Source of the DNA: Bacteroides sp.
GTDB taxonomy: Bacteria > Bacteroidota > Bacteroidia > Bacteroidales > Muribaculaceae
DNA length: 43,712 bases
Direction of reading: 5' to 3'
Assembly (NCBI GenBank): GCA_014802445.1
Contig: JAAVCF010000015.1
Location: 1-43,712 of the forward strand
Below the pieces are notes generated by a model. It made no database searches. It had not been told where the DNA came from and saw only the letters and a list, made by a program, of their open reading frames with translations. The stretch's first letter is position 1, and each line of letters starts with the position of its first letter. Below are positions 32,625 to 40,989 of this stretch, in pieces. The position numbers and the translations under genes are program-made.

Positions 32625-33341
32625 TTAGGCGGGGGATTGGCGAAGGAAGTGGTTAAATTGGGTGGTGATTGCGTTGCGGTCGGCGGGGGAGTAATAGTAG
32701 TGGGTGGAGTGAGGCAAGGTAATGATTTCACTGTGTCCGCGTCGGGTCAATTCCTTTGCTGATGACAGGGACACCATTTCGTCATTGGCCGACAGGATGG
32801 TCAGGACGGGGCAATGGAGATGGTTGATGACGACATTTTTCACTCGCCTTATTTCATTGAACAATTCAATGTAGCGAAGGGGCCAGCCGTAGTAATGGAG
32901 CGGATTGAAATCCAGCGATATGCCATAAGCATCTTTTGCGGCTTGGGCCACGGGGGTGGAGGTGGCGCGGAGCATTACTCGGAGGGCGTTGCTGAGCAGG
33001 GAGAGTCGAGGTTTAATGCGCAGCGGAGGATTCAGCAGGAAGAGGCCCGACAGATTGCCTTGAGCGGCCTGCTCCATAATCAGGAGGCAGCCCATTGAAT
33101 GACCCACGGCGAGCACATGGTGGCAGCGGGCCTGCATATCCTTAACAGCGGTGGCAACCTGTGATTTCCACTCGGCCATAGAGGTTTTGGAGAATGCGAG
33201 CGCATTGTCGCCGTGGCCTTTCAGCGTGATGAATTTTGACTCTACATGCGCGGGCACATGGGGAGCCAGGAGGTCAAAAATGTGGTTGTTTCCCACAATG
33301 CCGTGGACAAAGATGATTCCGCAACGTGCGCTCATGGCCAA
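32625..33341 (-). CDS. Alpha/beta hydrolase
   Basis: A 238-residue cytoplasmic hydrolase. It has the oxyanion-hole segment IIFVHGIVGNNHIF, the nucleophile elbow VGHSMGCLL (Ser), the acid in LSANDEMVS and the catalytic His in LPHSTHYYY. Closest in layout to carboxylesterase/monoacylglycerol-lipase types; substrate unknown. Start is ATG 33341 or 33335. It begins 4 nt after the RhuM-family gene ends, so both are probably on one transcript. Confidence 0.88.
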   Translation of the reverse strand: MAMSARCGIIFVHGIVGNNHIFDLLAPHVPAHVESKFITLKGHGDNALAFSKTSMAEWKSQVATAVKDMQARCHHVLAVGHSMGCLLIMEQAAQGNLSGLFLLNPPLRIKPRLSLLSNALRVMLRATSTPVAQAAKDAYGISLDFNPLHYYGWPLRYIELFNEIRRVKNVVINHLHCPVLTILSANDEMVSLSSAKELTRRGHSEIITLPHSTHYYYSPADRNAITTQFNHFLRQSPA

Positions 33342-33345
33342 TGGT

Positions 33346-34230
33346 TTAGGTTAAGATTCCGGTGATGAGTGCGGAGCCTGTGAGGGCCTCCATCCTGGAG
33401 AAGGCGAAGAGCTTCTTGCCGAGGTCCTTGAGGGAGGCTCCGATGTGATAGACGGTTTCGTCGATGATGAGGAAGCGGTCGTGGGCTTTGGTGTATTTAT
33501 GGAGCGTCACGCCGGGATATTGCTCGTTGTGCTTCTCCACGTCCTGACGGAGCTGTCGGGAGATTTGTGCGTCATAGATGTCGACGGTCACTCCTGGCTT
33601 GCGCTTGGAGAGCTGAACCAGCACAGAGTCATCGATGTAATTGTCAATCAGGACGATGCGGGTGTGGGCCTGACGGATGAGGTGGGCCACAAGCGCGTAG
33701 GCGTCGAAAATCTGCCCGTCGAAAAACACGCCCTCCTTTGGCTGCAATGACGAGCGAACGATAAAGTCAATTTTCTCATCAAGCTGAAGCAAGCGCCGGT
33801 CATGTTCTGATAATCGCCTGTCGAGTCTGTCTTCCAGTTGCATAATCCGCTGATTGAGAGAGTAGCCGCGCAGCAGATAATCTTTGAGGATTTTATTTGC
33901 CCATTGACGGAACTGAACGCCTCGAATAGTATTCACCCTATATCCAACCGAGATTATAACGTCAAGATTGAAGAATTCGAGAGTGCGGACCACATTCCGA
34001 TTGCCTTCCATCCGAACTGTTCGGAATTTCCGAACAGTTGCTTCCCGATCCAATTCACCGGACTCAAATATATGTTTGAGATGTTCGCTGATATTAGCTT
34101 TGCTTGACGTGAACAATTCCACTATTTGAGCCTGGGTCAGCCACACTGATTCATCTTCAACTCTTACATTGAGAGCGAGGGTGTCATCGGGCTTATAAAG
34201 TATAATCTCATCTGAATGATTTGCTTCCAT
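33346..34230 (-). CDS. RhuM-family DNA-binding protein
   Basis: A 294-residue protein. The N-terminal half fits the virulence RhuM family (VWLTQAQIVELFTSSKANIS, a helix-turn-helix; LEFFNLDVIISVGYRV; FRQWANKILKDYLLRGY). A coiled-coil (about 125-158) follows, then a C-terminal domain with FDAYALVAHLIRQAHTRIVLIDNYID and HDRFLIID, which resembles a degenerate phospholipase-D-like fold. Often found in defence or mobile regions; molecular function not established. A TATTTTTG box (34235-34242 minus) is only 4 nt from the ATG. Confidence 0.8.
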   Translation of the reverse strand: MEANHSDEIILYKPDDTLALNVRVEDESVWLTQAQIVELFTSSKANISEHLKHIFESGELDREATVRKFRTVRMEGNRNVVRTLEFFNLDVIISVGYRVNTIRGVQFRQWANKILKDYLLRGYSLNQRIMQLEDRLDRRLSEHDRRLLQLDEKIDFIVRSSLQPKEGVFFDGQIFDAYALVAHLIRQAHTRIVLIDNYIDDSVLVQLSKRKPGVTVDIYDAQISRQLRQDVEKHNEQYPGVTLHKYTKAHDRFLIIDETVYHIGASLKDLGKKLFAFSRMEALTGSALITGILT

Positions 34231-34234
34231 ATCG

Positions 34235-34242
34235 CAAAAATA
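34235..34242 (-). promoter_or_regulatory. -7 promoter box of the RhuM-family gene
   Basis: TATTTTTG (minus) fits TAnnTTTG and lies 4 nt before ATG 34230, again implying an almost leaderless mRNA. Confidence 0.55.
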
Positions 34243-34404
34243 AGCAAAAATCCTGATGGTCAGCTGCGTTGATGATAGTTTCTTTTTTCGATTGATTAAG
34301 GTGTGGACGGATTTTTAGCGGTGAGAGGATAGAAAAAGCGATTGACAAGGGTGAGGGCTTGCCAATCGCTTGTATTGGGTGGGAGAGTGTTTTGGAACTG
34401 GAAA

Positions 34405-34626
34405 TCAATACTCCTCTTCGTTGAAGAAGAAGTCTTCTTTGGAGGGGTAGTCGGGCCAGATGTCTTCGATACATTCGTAGGTGTCGCCTTCGTCCTCGAT
34501 TTCCTGGAGGTTTTCAATCACTTCGAGGGGGGCTCCTGAGCGCATGGCGTAGTCAATGAGTTCGTCCTTTGATGCGGGCCAGGGGGCGTCTTCGAGCTTC
34601 GACGCAAGTTCAAGTGTCCAATACAT
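34405..34626 (-). CDS. DUF2795 small acidic protein
   Basis: A 73-residue protein beginning MYWTLELASKLEDAPWPAS and continuing KDELIDYAMRSGAPLEVIENL, a nearly invariant sequence in Bacteroidota, with an acidic end (DFFFNEEEY). Function unknown; the conservation implies a core role. A TACTTTTG box (34670-34677 minus) lies 43 nt upstream. The gene stands alone between the RhuM-family gene and the phage-like operon. Confidence 0.92.
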   Translation of the reverse strand: MYWTLELASKLEDAPWPASKDELIDYAMRSGAPLEVIENLQEIEDEGDTYECIEDIWPDYPSKEDFFFNEEEY

Positions 34627-34669
34627 GTGGTTATTATGTTATGGGTTTATAGATTCGGAAAAAGTTTCG

Positions 34670-34677
34670 CAAAAGTA
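34670..34677 (-). promoter_or_regulatory. -7 promoter box of the DUF2795 gene
   Basis: TACTTTTG (minus) matches TAnnTTTG. Confidence 0.5.
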
Positions 34678-34774
34678 GTCAATTAACAGTGTCATAGGTT
34701 ATCAGGCGTGTTAAATATTGCAAAAGGGCCGGGCTAAGGGTCAGGATGTCAGCAAAAGGCCATTGTGGCGGGGG

Positions 34775-34782
34775 TAATTTTG
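34775..34782 (+). promoter_or_regulatory. -7 promoter box of the holin-portal operon
   Basis: TAATTTTG, 34 nt before ATG 34817. The upstream -33 region is not convincing. Confidence 0.45.
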
Positions 34783-34816
34783 CTCAGGATTATTCAATGT
34801 TTAATTCTGATGTAAC

Positions 34817-35242
34817 ATGAAAGAGATGATTATCAATGATGTGTGGGTGCTTCCCGCAATGGCTCTCGCGGTTGACTATGCGGGGGTGGTGATGGCCGTA
34901 GGGGCCGATTTTGTGAGCGGTGTGTGCAAGGCGCGCCGGGCGGGGGTGAGGCGCACCTCGCGGGGCTATCGCAGGACGTTCGACAAGCTCGGGCGCTATT
35001 TTGCGGCGCTGGTGGGGCTCACCATTGCCGATGCCGTGATGCTGGCGGCGCTTTGGTGTCTGAGAGGCACGGCGGGGATGAGTGTGCCGCTGCTGCCGGT
35101 CATGAGCTCGCTCGGGGCGCTGGGCATGGTGCTCTGCGAGGCCAAGAGCATCTGTGAGCGGGTGGAGCAGAAGGGCGACGTGCGTCGCGGCGCCGAGTTG
35201 GTTGACGAGCTTGTGAAATTCTTTAACTCCCGCGGCCGATGA
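34817..35242 (+). CDS. Phage holin-like membrane protein
   Basis: A 141-residue protein with two to three hydrophobic helices. The segment AVGADFVSGVCKARRAGVRRTSRGYRRTFDKLGRYFAALVGLTIAD fits the phage holin family 4 pattern (D..sG...A...G..r.sr...r...K). The C-terminus is charged (KSICERVEQKGDVRRGAELVDELVKFF). Holins permit endolysin export, but no lysin is adjacent. Its stop overlaps the next start by 4 nt. GC-rich like the host genes. Confidence 0.65.
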   Translation: MKEMIINDVWVLPAMALAVDYAGVVMAVGADFVSGVCKARRAGVRRTSRGYRRTFDKLGRYFAALVGLTIADAVMLAALWCLRGTAGMSVPLLPVMSSLGALGMVLCEAKSICERVEQKGDVRRGAELVDELVKFFNSRGR

Positions 35243-35793
35243 AGCTCACTCTTTCCCGCAGCGAGATGCTGAGCCGCTGGATGCTGATGCGCGGCTATGG
35301 GCCTGCGCGCACCGATGCGGTGATTACCCGTGTGGATGCCCTCGATGTGGAGGCGCGGATGGAGGCCGAGATGCGCCGATGGTACCTTGATGTGCTCGCC
35401 AAGGCTCCTCCGGTGCTGCTGGGGGTGACGGATGTGGCAGCCGATGTAGCGCTGCGGATTGTCGGGGAGGGCAGGGCCGAGGTGGTGCTTCCGGCGTCGG
35501 TGTGCAGGGTGGTGGAGCTGACTCTGGAGGGGTGGCACAGTCCGGCTCTGATTGTGCCCGAGGGCTCGGGCGCCGCCCTGCGTCAGGACAATCCCATGAC
35601 CCGCGGCGGCCTCTGGCGCCCGGTGGCGGTGATGAGTGCCGACGGCCTCACGCTCTCCATCCGCTCCCTCCCCGAGGGGCCCAAGCGCATTGTGACGCTC
35701 AAGGTGGTGGCCGACACGGGCCCTTCATCCTATGTGTTTGACGAATCCTTATTCCCTAATCCTGACTCTTATTCCTTCAGTTATGACAAATGA
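35239..35793 (+). CDS. Putative phage head-tail adaptor-like protein
   Basis: A 184-residue protein with no confident family. The layout (helical N-terminus of about 55 residues, then VLLGVTDVAADVALRIVGEGRAEVVLPASVCRVVELTLEGWHSP and a beta-rich end) resembles small structural proteins located beside portal genes in phages of Bacteroidota. Its position, translationally coupled to a holin-like gene (4-nt overlap) and to the portal-like gene (11-nt overlap), is the main argument. Intact frame, GC-rich. Confidence 0.45.
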   Translation: MKLTLSRSEMLSRWMLMRGYGPARTDAVITRVDALDVEARMEAEMRRWYLDVLAKAPPVLLGVTDVAADVALRIVGEGRAEVVLPASVCRVVELTLEGWHSPALIVPEGSGAALRQDNPMTRGGLWRPVAVMSADGLTLSIRSLPEGPKRIVTLKVVADTGPSSYVFDESLFPNPDSYSFSYDK

Positions 35794-37159
35794 TTCATCG
35801 CGCCTGCCCCAGGCGCTTATGCGAGCCCGCGCCGCGTGGGACTCCTGCAGCTCGCTGCGCACCACCCGCCGCCGCATGAAGCGGTTCACCTATGGCCGCC
35901 AGTGGGACGATGTGGTGGTGACCGTCGACGGCCGCACCATGACCATGGGCGAACATTCGGTGTATAGCGGTTGCCAGCCGGTGACCAACAATCTCATCCG
36001 CCAGATTGTAAAGAATGTGGTGGGGCGCTTCCGCGGTCTCCACATGGACCGCACCCCCTCACAGCTTGACGAGCTCGACGCGCGCACCCTCGAGGAGTTT
36101 CTCATCTCGGGCTGCGCCATCCAGCGTGTGAGCCGCCATGCCCTTCCCGGCGCCGAGAGCCCGCGCGTCGACATGGTCAGCCCCGCGCGCTTCTTCGTCA
36201 ACCCCTTCCGTGACCCGCGCGGCCACGACATTGAAACCATCGGCATGCTTCATGACTGGAGCCTTGAGGAGACGGTGGTGCGCATGGGCGACAATGATCC
36301 CGCCCGTGAGAAAGCCGTAAGGGCCCTCTATGGCTCGGCGGCCGACGACAATTCCTTTATCCTGCGCGACATCGGCGCCGAAACCGGCGAATCATTCGTG
36401 GCGCCCACCGATGCCGGACACTGCCGCGTCATTGAGGTGTGGACGCGTAATTTCGGAGTGGCCCTTGCCTGTCATGACCCCGAGACGGGGCGCGTGACCA
36501 TGGAGCAGGCCGGGAGCGCCGACGCCCTGGCCCGCATCAATGCCGAGCGCGAGGCCCAGGGGCGCCTGCCGCTGAGCATCCATCGCCGGCGCACCCTGAC
36601 CTGGACCGGACGCTGGTATTCCCCCGCCGGTCGCCTGCTGCTTGAGCGCGAGGCGACCGCCCACCCCTTCGTGGTCAGGTTCTATCCCCTTATCGACGGC
36701 GAGATTCACCCCTTCATCGAGGACGTGATTGATCGCCAGATTCAGGTGAACCGTACCCTGACTCTCATTGACCGCATCATCAGTGTGTCGGCCAAGGAGG
36801 TGTTGCTCATGCCCGTGGAGTCAATGGTGATTGATGAATCTGACTGGACCATCCAGGACTATCTTAAATCATGGGCCACCCCCGGCGCCATAATCCCTTA
36901 CCGCTCCAGCGGCGGCACCCCCTCGGTGGTCAGCACCGAAGGGCTTAACACCGGGCTGTCCAATCTCCTCTCCGTGGAGCTTCAGCTGATGGAGCAGGTG
37001 AGCGGCGTCACCTCGGCGCTTCAGGGCATGAAGCCCGCTTCAGGCACCACGGCCTCGCTCTACACCGCTCAGGCCGAAAACGCCTCCCAGGCGCTCAACG
37101 ACATCTTTGCCACCTTCGCCACCTTCCGCGCCGCACGCGATGAGCTCCTTCGTGCCTGA
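35783..37159 (+). CDS. Phage portal-like protein, probably 3'-truncated
   Basis: A 458-residue protein with the layout of a tailed-phage portal: VTNNLIRQIVKNVVGRFRG near the start, an ISGCAIQRVSRH / DMVSPARFFVNPFRDP middle, IEDVIDRQIQVNRTLTLIDRI, and the stem-helix segment MEQVSGVTSALQGMKPASGTTASLYTAQAENASQALNDIF. Portals normally continue well beyond this helix; here the protein stops at DELLRA, 37 residues later, so the C-terminal part seems lost. The start is ATG 35783, overlapping the previous gene by 11 nt. No terminase or tail gene follows. Confidence 0.7.
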   Translation: MTNDSSRLPQALMRARAAWDSCSSLRTTRRRMKRFTYGRQWDDVVVTVDGRTMTMGEHSVYSGCQPVTNNLIRQIVKNVVGRFRGLHMDRTPSQLDELDARTLEEFLISGCAIQRVSRHALPGAESPRVDMVSPARFFVNPFRDPRGHDIETIGMLHDWSLEETVVRMGDNDPAREKAVRALYGSAADDNSFILRDIGAETGESFVAPTDAGHCRVIEVWTRNFGVALACHDPETGRVTMEQAGSADALARINAEREAQGRLPLSIHRRRTLTWTGRWYSPAGRLLLEREATAHPFVVRFYPLIDGEIHPFIEDVIDRQIQVNRTLTLIDRIISVSAKEVLLMPVESMVIDESDWTIQDYLKSWATPGAIIPYRSSGGTPSVVSTEGLNTGLSNLLSVELQLMEQVSGVTSALQGMKPASGTTASLYTAQAENASQALNDIFATFATFRAARDELLRA

Positions 37160-37239
37160 GAATCATCAAATTCACTCGCGTATGCTCTAAAACATATCAC
37201 TGTGTATCAAAAAAAACCGTTTTTGGGAGCACTATGCGC

Positions 37240-37268
37240 TTGCAAGGATGGTTTTTTTTGTAAATTTG
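37240..37268 (+). promoter_or_regulatory. Promoter of the secreted-protein pair
   Basis: TTG (37240-37242) and TAAATTTG (37261-37268), 18 nt apart. It lies inside an open extension of the next gene and therefore sets its start at 37284. Confidence 0.6.
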
Positions 37269-37283
37269 CGCATTGACATTACA

Positions 37284-39032
37284 ATGCTTATGAAATCAGT
37301 TTATTTTTATGCCGCGGCCGCGCTCCTGTCAGTGTCGGCCATGACAGCGGCTCCCCGTTCGTTGCGTCCTTTTGAGGAGCAGCGTACAGCCACCCCCTCG
37401 GCAACCGAGCTCCTTTGCGCTCAGGAGGTTGAGCGCCTGTTGCGTCCCGGCCAGTCACCGGCTCCCATGCTGGTGGCTCCCGCCAATGCCGACGCGGTGC
37501 AGAACATACCCATCACCCTTGACGAGCTTGTCACAACCCCTCCTCAGGGAGTCACCTCGGAGTGGTCACGTGACTGCGGCGCTTACTGGTCAATGTATGG
37601 CAAAATCTACTCTGCCACCGACACCGGCGGCGCCGTCAAGATTGTGCGCCAGGAAGGCTCGGATGAAGTGTGGATCAGCAATCCCCTTGCCCTCTATGCC
37701 CTCAATGGCTGGCTCAAAGGCACTGAGAGCGCCGATGGCACCATCACCGTCAAGGGCGCCCAGAAAATCCATGTGGAGAACTTCGGCGTCAATGACCCCG
37801 AACATTATTTCTATATGGTGCCTATGGAATTCCGCATCACTGATGCCGACAAAGGCACCGGATGGTTCTTCCCCTCGGCAACGCTCGAAATCGTCTACAC
37901 TCCCCAGCCCGACGGCTCTTATGAGATGACCGCCGACGGCATCTACGGCCTCTGCCAGATTTCTGCCGAAACCGGCAACTGGGAATGGATGGGCTACGGC
38001 GACTACGCCATCAGCCTTAACCCCTTCTCACTCACAGCCGTGCAGGCTCCCGAAGGTCTGGAGACACAGCAGTGGAACGTGAAGTATTACGGCGACGGCC
38101 ACATGGCCGACGTGGGCCTCCATGCCGGTAAAATCTACATCAAAGGCCTCATGCCCTCCAACCCTGACTCATGGACCGTGGGAACACTGTCAAACACCAC
38201 GGCAACCTTTGAAGTGGGACAGTACATCGGCGTGTCAGACGATCTCCACTATTCCTACCTCTACGGCGGTCGCCTCCGTCAGGTGTATGACGAGAACTAC
38301 GGCACCTACGTTGACGTAGTTGACCCCACCCGCACCATCGAGTTCACTTACGATCCCATGACCAAGCTCCTCAGCAACTGCCCCGGCATCACCACCGCCA
38401 CCGCCTACGTTGCCGACGACGCTCCTGACAGTGACATCAAGGTGGCTAACTATATCATCCAGCCCACCATCCAGTATCTGGTGCGCAACCCCGAGGACGG
38501 CCCCGTGCCCCCCACCGAAATCAGCTTCGTGGCCTACGATGACAGCTACGGCTTCGGCTATGTTGACTTCACCTTCATCAACCAGGACACCCAGGGCTGC
38601 ATCCTGCCCAAGGAGGATCTTTACTATCGAGTTTACTTCAACAATAAGCTCTTCACTTTCTATCCCGACGAATACCTGGTATTCTCAGAGCCTGTGGTTG
38701 ACGTGCCTTACCTGCTCTCTGACATGTTTGACTTTGACGTGAGCGGTTATTCCCACACCTTCTATTACTATGCCGACGGCCTTGACTGGGTGGGCCTCCA
38801 GACCGTCTACAAGCCCGCCGACGGCAGCCCCGCGCTCTTCAGCCCCATCGTGTCGTTCCCGGTCAATAACGGCATCGCTGCCGCCGAGATGACTCAGAAG
38901 GAAGTGGCCCGCACCGAAATGTTTGACCTCCAGGGTCGCCCCGTGGCCAACCCCGTGGCCGGCGCGCTCTATATTGTCCGCACCACATTCACCGACGGAA
39001 CCTCATCTGTCACCAAAACCATCAATCGCTAA
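37284..39032 (+). CDS. Secreted protein with T9SS-like C-terminal motif
   Basis: A 582-residue exported protein: signal peptide (1 to about 23, ending MTAA), a large beta-rich region rich in Tyr, Asp and Gly with no recognised catalytic motif, and a C-terminal tail MFDLQGRPVANPVAGALYIV, close to the T9SS type A sorting pattern. The neighbouring gene ends with a related tail (YDLQGRVVANP), so both probably use the same export route. The start is ATG 37284 (37290 also possible), since the promoter covers the earlier open frame. The next gene starts 6 nt later. Confidence 0.75.
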   Translation: MLMKSVYFYAAAALLSVSAMTAAPRSLRPFEEQRTATPSATELLCAQEVERLLRPGQSPAPMLVAPANADAVQNIPITLDELVTTPPQGVTSEWSRDCGAYWSMYGKIYSATDTGGAVKIVRQEGSDEVWISNPLALYALNGWLKGTESADGTITVKGAQKIHVENFGVNDPEHYFYMVPMEFRITDADKGTGWFFPSATLEIVYTPQPDGSYEMTADGIYGLCQISAETGNWEWMGYGDYAISLNPFSLTAVQAPEGLETQQWNVKYYGDGHMADVGLHAGKIYIKGLMPSNPDSWTVGTLSNTTATFEVGQYIGVSDDLHYSYLYGGRLRQVYDENYGTYVDVVDPTRTIEFTYDPMTKLLSNCPGITTATAYVADDAPDSDIKVANYIIQPTIQYLVRNPEDGPVPPTEISFVAYDDSYGFGYVDFTFINQDTQGCILPKEDLYYRVYFNNKLFTFYPDEYLVFSEPVVDVPYLLSDMFDFDVSGYSHTFYYYADGLDWVGLQTVYKPADGSPALFSPIVSFPVNNGIAAAEMTQKEVARTEMFDLQGRPVANPVAGALYIVRTTFTDGTSSVTKTINR

Positions 39033-39038
39033 GCAGAT

Positions 39039-40913
39039 ATGAAACTCATCAATATTGCATCCGCCATTTTCATGGCTCTCGCGGCGGTAGTGCCCGCTGC
39101 GGCTGTGGAAACTGAAGTGGAATTCTCCTTTGCTCGTCCCGGAGCCACTGAAAGCGCATGGGGCACCAACAAGCTTGAAAACTATGACGTGGCCATCCGC
39201 ATCTCCGATCCCGGACTCGCCGGCAGTCAGGTCAAAGGCTTCTCATGCCCCCTGGCCACCACTGAAGATATGCGAAACTTCAGCGGCTGGATTTCAAAGA
39301 AGCTCACTCTCAACGACAATGAACGCAACGTGCCCGACGTGTCGGCCACGGCAAGCGTCGACCCCGCCACCAACATGCTCACCGTCACCTTCGATGAGCC
39401 TTACACCATCACCCGCGAGGGCGTCTATGTGGGCTTCTCGTTTGACATGGTTGAGCTCACTCAGGCCAACATGAAGCCCCTTATTATGGTGAGCCGCGCC
39501 TCAGAGGACGACCTCGACGGTTTCTGGCTCCACACCACTCGCTCTTACCACAAATGGCGCACGTTTGACAATCGCAAGCTCGTAGCCCCCATCTCGGTTT
39601 ATCTGGTGGGCGAGTTCACTGACAACTGTGTGGCCGTGGGCAACATCCCCACCATCCGCACCAGCATGGGCGAGCCTTTCAGCTTCAACATCGGCCTGTC
39701 AAACTTCGGCACCGCCGCTGTCAATAATCTTGACTACGCTTACTCGGCCAACAACGGCGAGTTTACCGGCGGTGGCCACATTGACCTTGACCAGCCCATC
39801 CCCGCCCAGTTCGGCTCACGCGGCGAAGTGACCATTGACATCGACGCCATTGACCGCCAGGGCACCATGCCTCTTGAGCTGACCATCACCCATGTTAACG
39901 GCGAGCTCAACACCTCGTCAAACGCTTCTGTCACCTCACCCGTCACCATGCTCAGCTTCATGCCTGTGACCCGTCCTCTGATGGAGGAATACACCGGTCT
40001 GTGGTGTGGCTTCTGCCCCCGCGGTTTCGTCGCTATGGAGCAGATGGGCAAGAAGTATCCCGGCGAGTTTGTGGCTGTCAGCATCCACTCAAAGCAGCGT
40101 GACCCCATGGAGTGTATCTCCGAATTCCCCAGCAACGTGTCAGGCTTCCCCGCAGCCGTGCTTAACCGCACCACTCTCGTTGACCCCTACTACGGCACTT
40201 CGTCTGACAAGGAACTCGGCATCGAAGATGACTGGCTCAATCTGCGCAGCCAGGTGGCCATTGCCGACGTGGAGGCCATGCTTGACTGGGAGGACGACAC
40301 TCATCAGCGCGTGGTGTGCCGCTCTTACGTGCGCTTCACCAGCGACTGGGATGGCGATGCTGACTTCCGCATTGCCTACGCCGTGGTGGCCGATGGCATT
40401 GACCATGTGGGCGACGATTATGACCTTGCCCAGTCAAACTATTTCTCAGGTGATAAATATGTGTCAGGCGAAGGCTGGGACGTGTTTGTCAACGGCGGCG
40501 AAAAGGTGTCAGGCCTGGTGTTTAACGACGTTCTCGTGGCCTTTAAGGACTATTACGGCGTGAAAGGCTCCGTGCCCTCCACCATCCGCTATGGCGAGAA
40601 GTATCTCAACTCCTACACCTACGACGCCTCGTTCCTCAACCTTCGCAATGTACCCATCGTGAGTGACTTCTCAAAGATTCGCTGCGTGGCAATGGTGTTT
40701 GACGGCAAGGGCAATTTCATCAACTGCGCTTCATCGGGCTACATCGGCACCTCAGGCATCGCCGAAGTGACTCCCGAGGACGGCACCACTGTGGCCACCA
40801 CTTATTATGACCTCCAGGGTCGCGTAGTGGCCAACCCCGCCCACGGTCAGCTCCTGATTCGCGTTGACCGCTTCAGCGACGGCTCCACCCTCCCCGTAAA
40901 GATTGTCTACTGA
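39039..40913 (+). CDS. Secreted Omp28-like thioredoxin-fold protein
   Basis: A 624-residue secreted protein: signal peptide (1 to about 23), a beta-rich N-terminal part (24-300), then an Omp28/thioredoxin-like domain starting near 308 with PLMEEYTGLWCGFCPRGFVAME, whose CGFC pair has the redox CxxC form, followed by VSIHSKQRDPMEC and FPAAVLNRTTLVDP (cis-Pro region). The C-terminal tail YYDLQGRVVANPAHGQLLI matches that of the preceding gene. Likely a surface or periplasmic protein, perhaps with thiol-disulfide activity. Operon partner of 37284-39032. Confidence 0.8.
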   Translation: MKLINIASAIFMALAAVVPAAAVETEVEFSFARPGATESAWGTNKLENYDVAIRISDPGLAGSQVKGFSCPLATTEDMRNFSGWISKKLTLNDNERNVPDVSATASVDPATNMLTVTFDEPYTITREGVYVGFSFDMVELTQANMKPLIMVSRASEDDLDGFWLHTTRSYHKWRTFDNRKLVAPISVYLVGEFTDNCVAVGNIPTIRTSMGEPFSFNIGLSNFGTAAVNNLDYAYSANNGEFTGGGHIDLDQPIPAQFGSRGEVTIDIDAIDRQGTMPLELTITHVNGELNTSSNASVTSPVTMLSFMPVTRPLMEEYTGLWCGFCPRGFVAMEQMGKKYPGEFVAVSIHSKQRDPMECISEFPSNVSGFPAAVLNRTTLVDPYYGTSSDKELGIEDDWLNLRSQVAIADVEAMLDWEDDTHQRVVCRSYVRFTSDWDGDADFRIAYAVVADGIDHVGDDYDLAQSNYFSGDKYVSGEGWDVFVNGGEKVSGLVFNDVLVAFKDYYGVKGSVPSTIRYGEKYLNSYTYDASFLNLRNVPIVSDFSKIRCVAMVFDGKGNFINCASSGYIGTSGIAEVTPEDGTTVATTYYDLQGRVVANPAHGQLLIRVDRFSDGSTLPVKIVY

Positions 40914-40935
40914 TAACAAACTGACATAAAACCTC

Positions 40936-40971
40936 GCGCCCCCGCAATCCTTCTGATGGTTGCGGGGGCGC
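40936..40971. terminator. GC-rich hairpin between convergent genes
   Basis: GCGCCCCCGCAA (40936-40947) and TTGCGGGGGCGC (40960-40971) pair over 12 bp with a 12-nt loop, midway between the secreted-protein operon and the helicase gene. No U-tract; probably a bidirectional terminator. Confidence 0.6.
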
Positions 40972-40989
40972 TCGTTATGTGGCGGCCGT

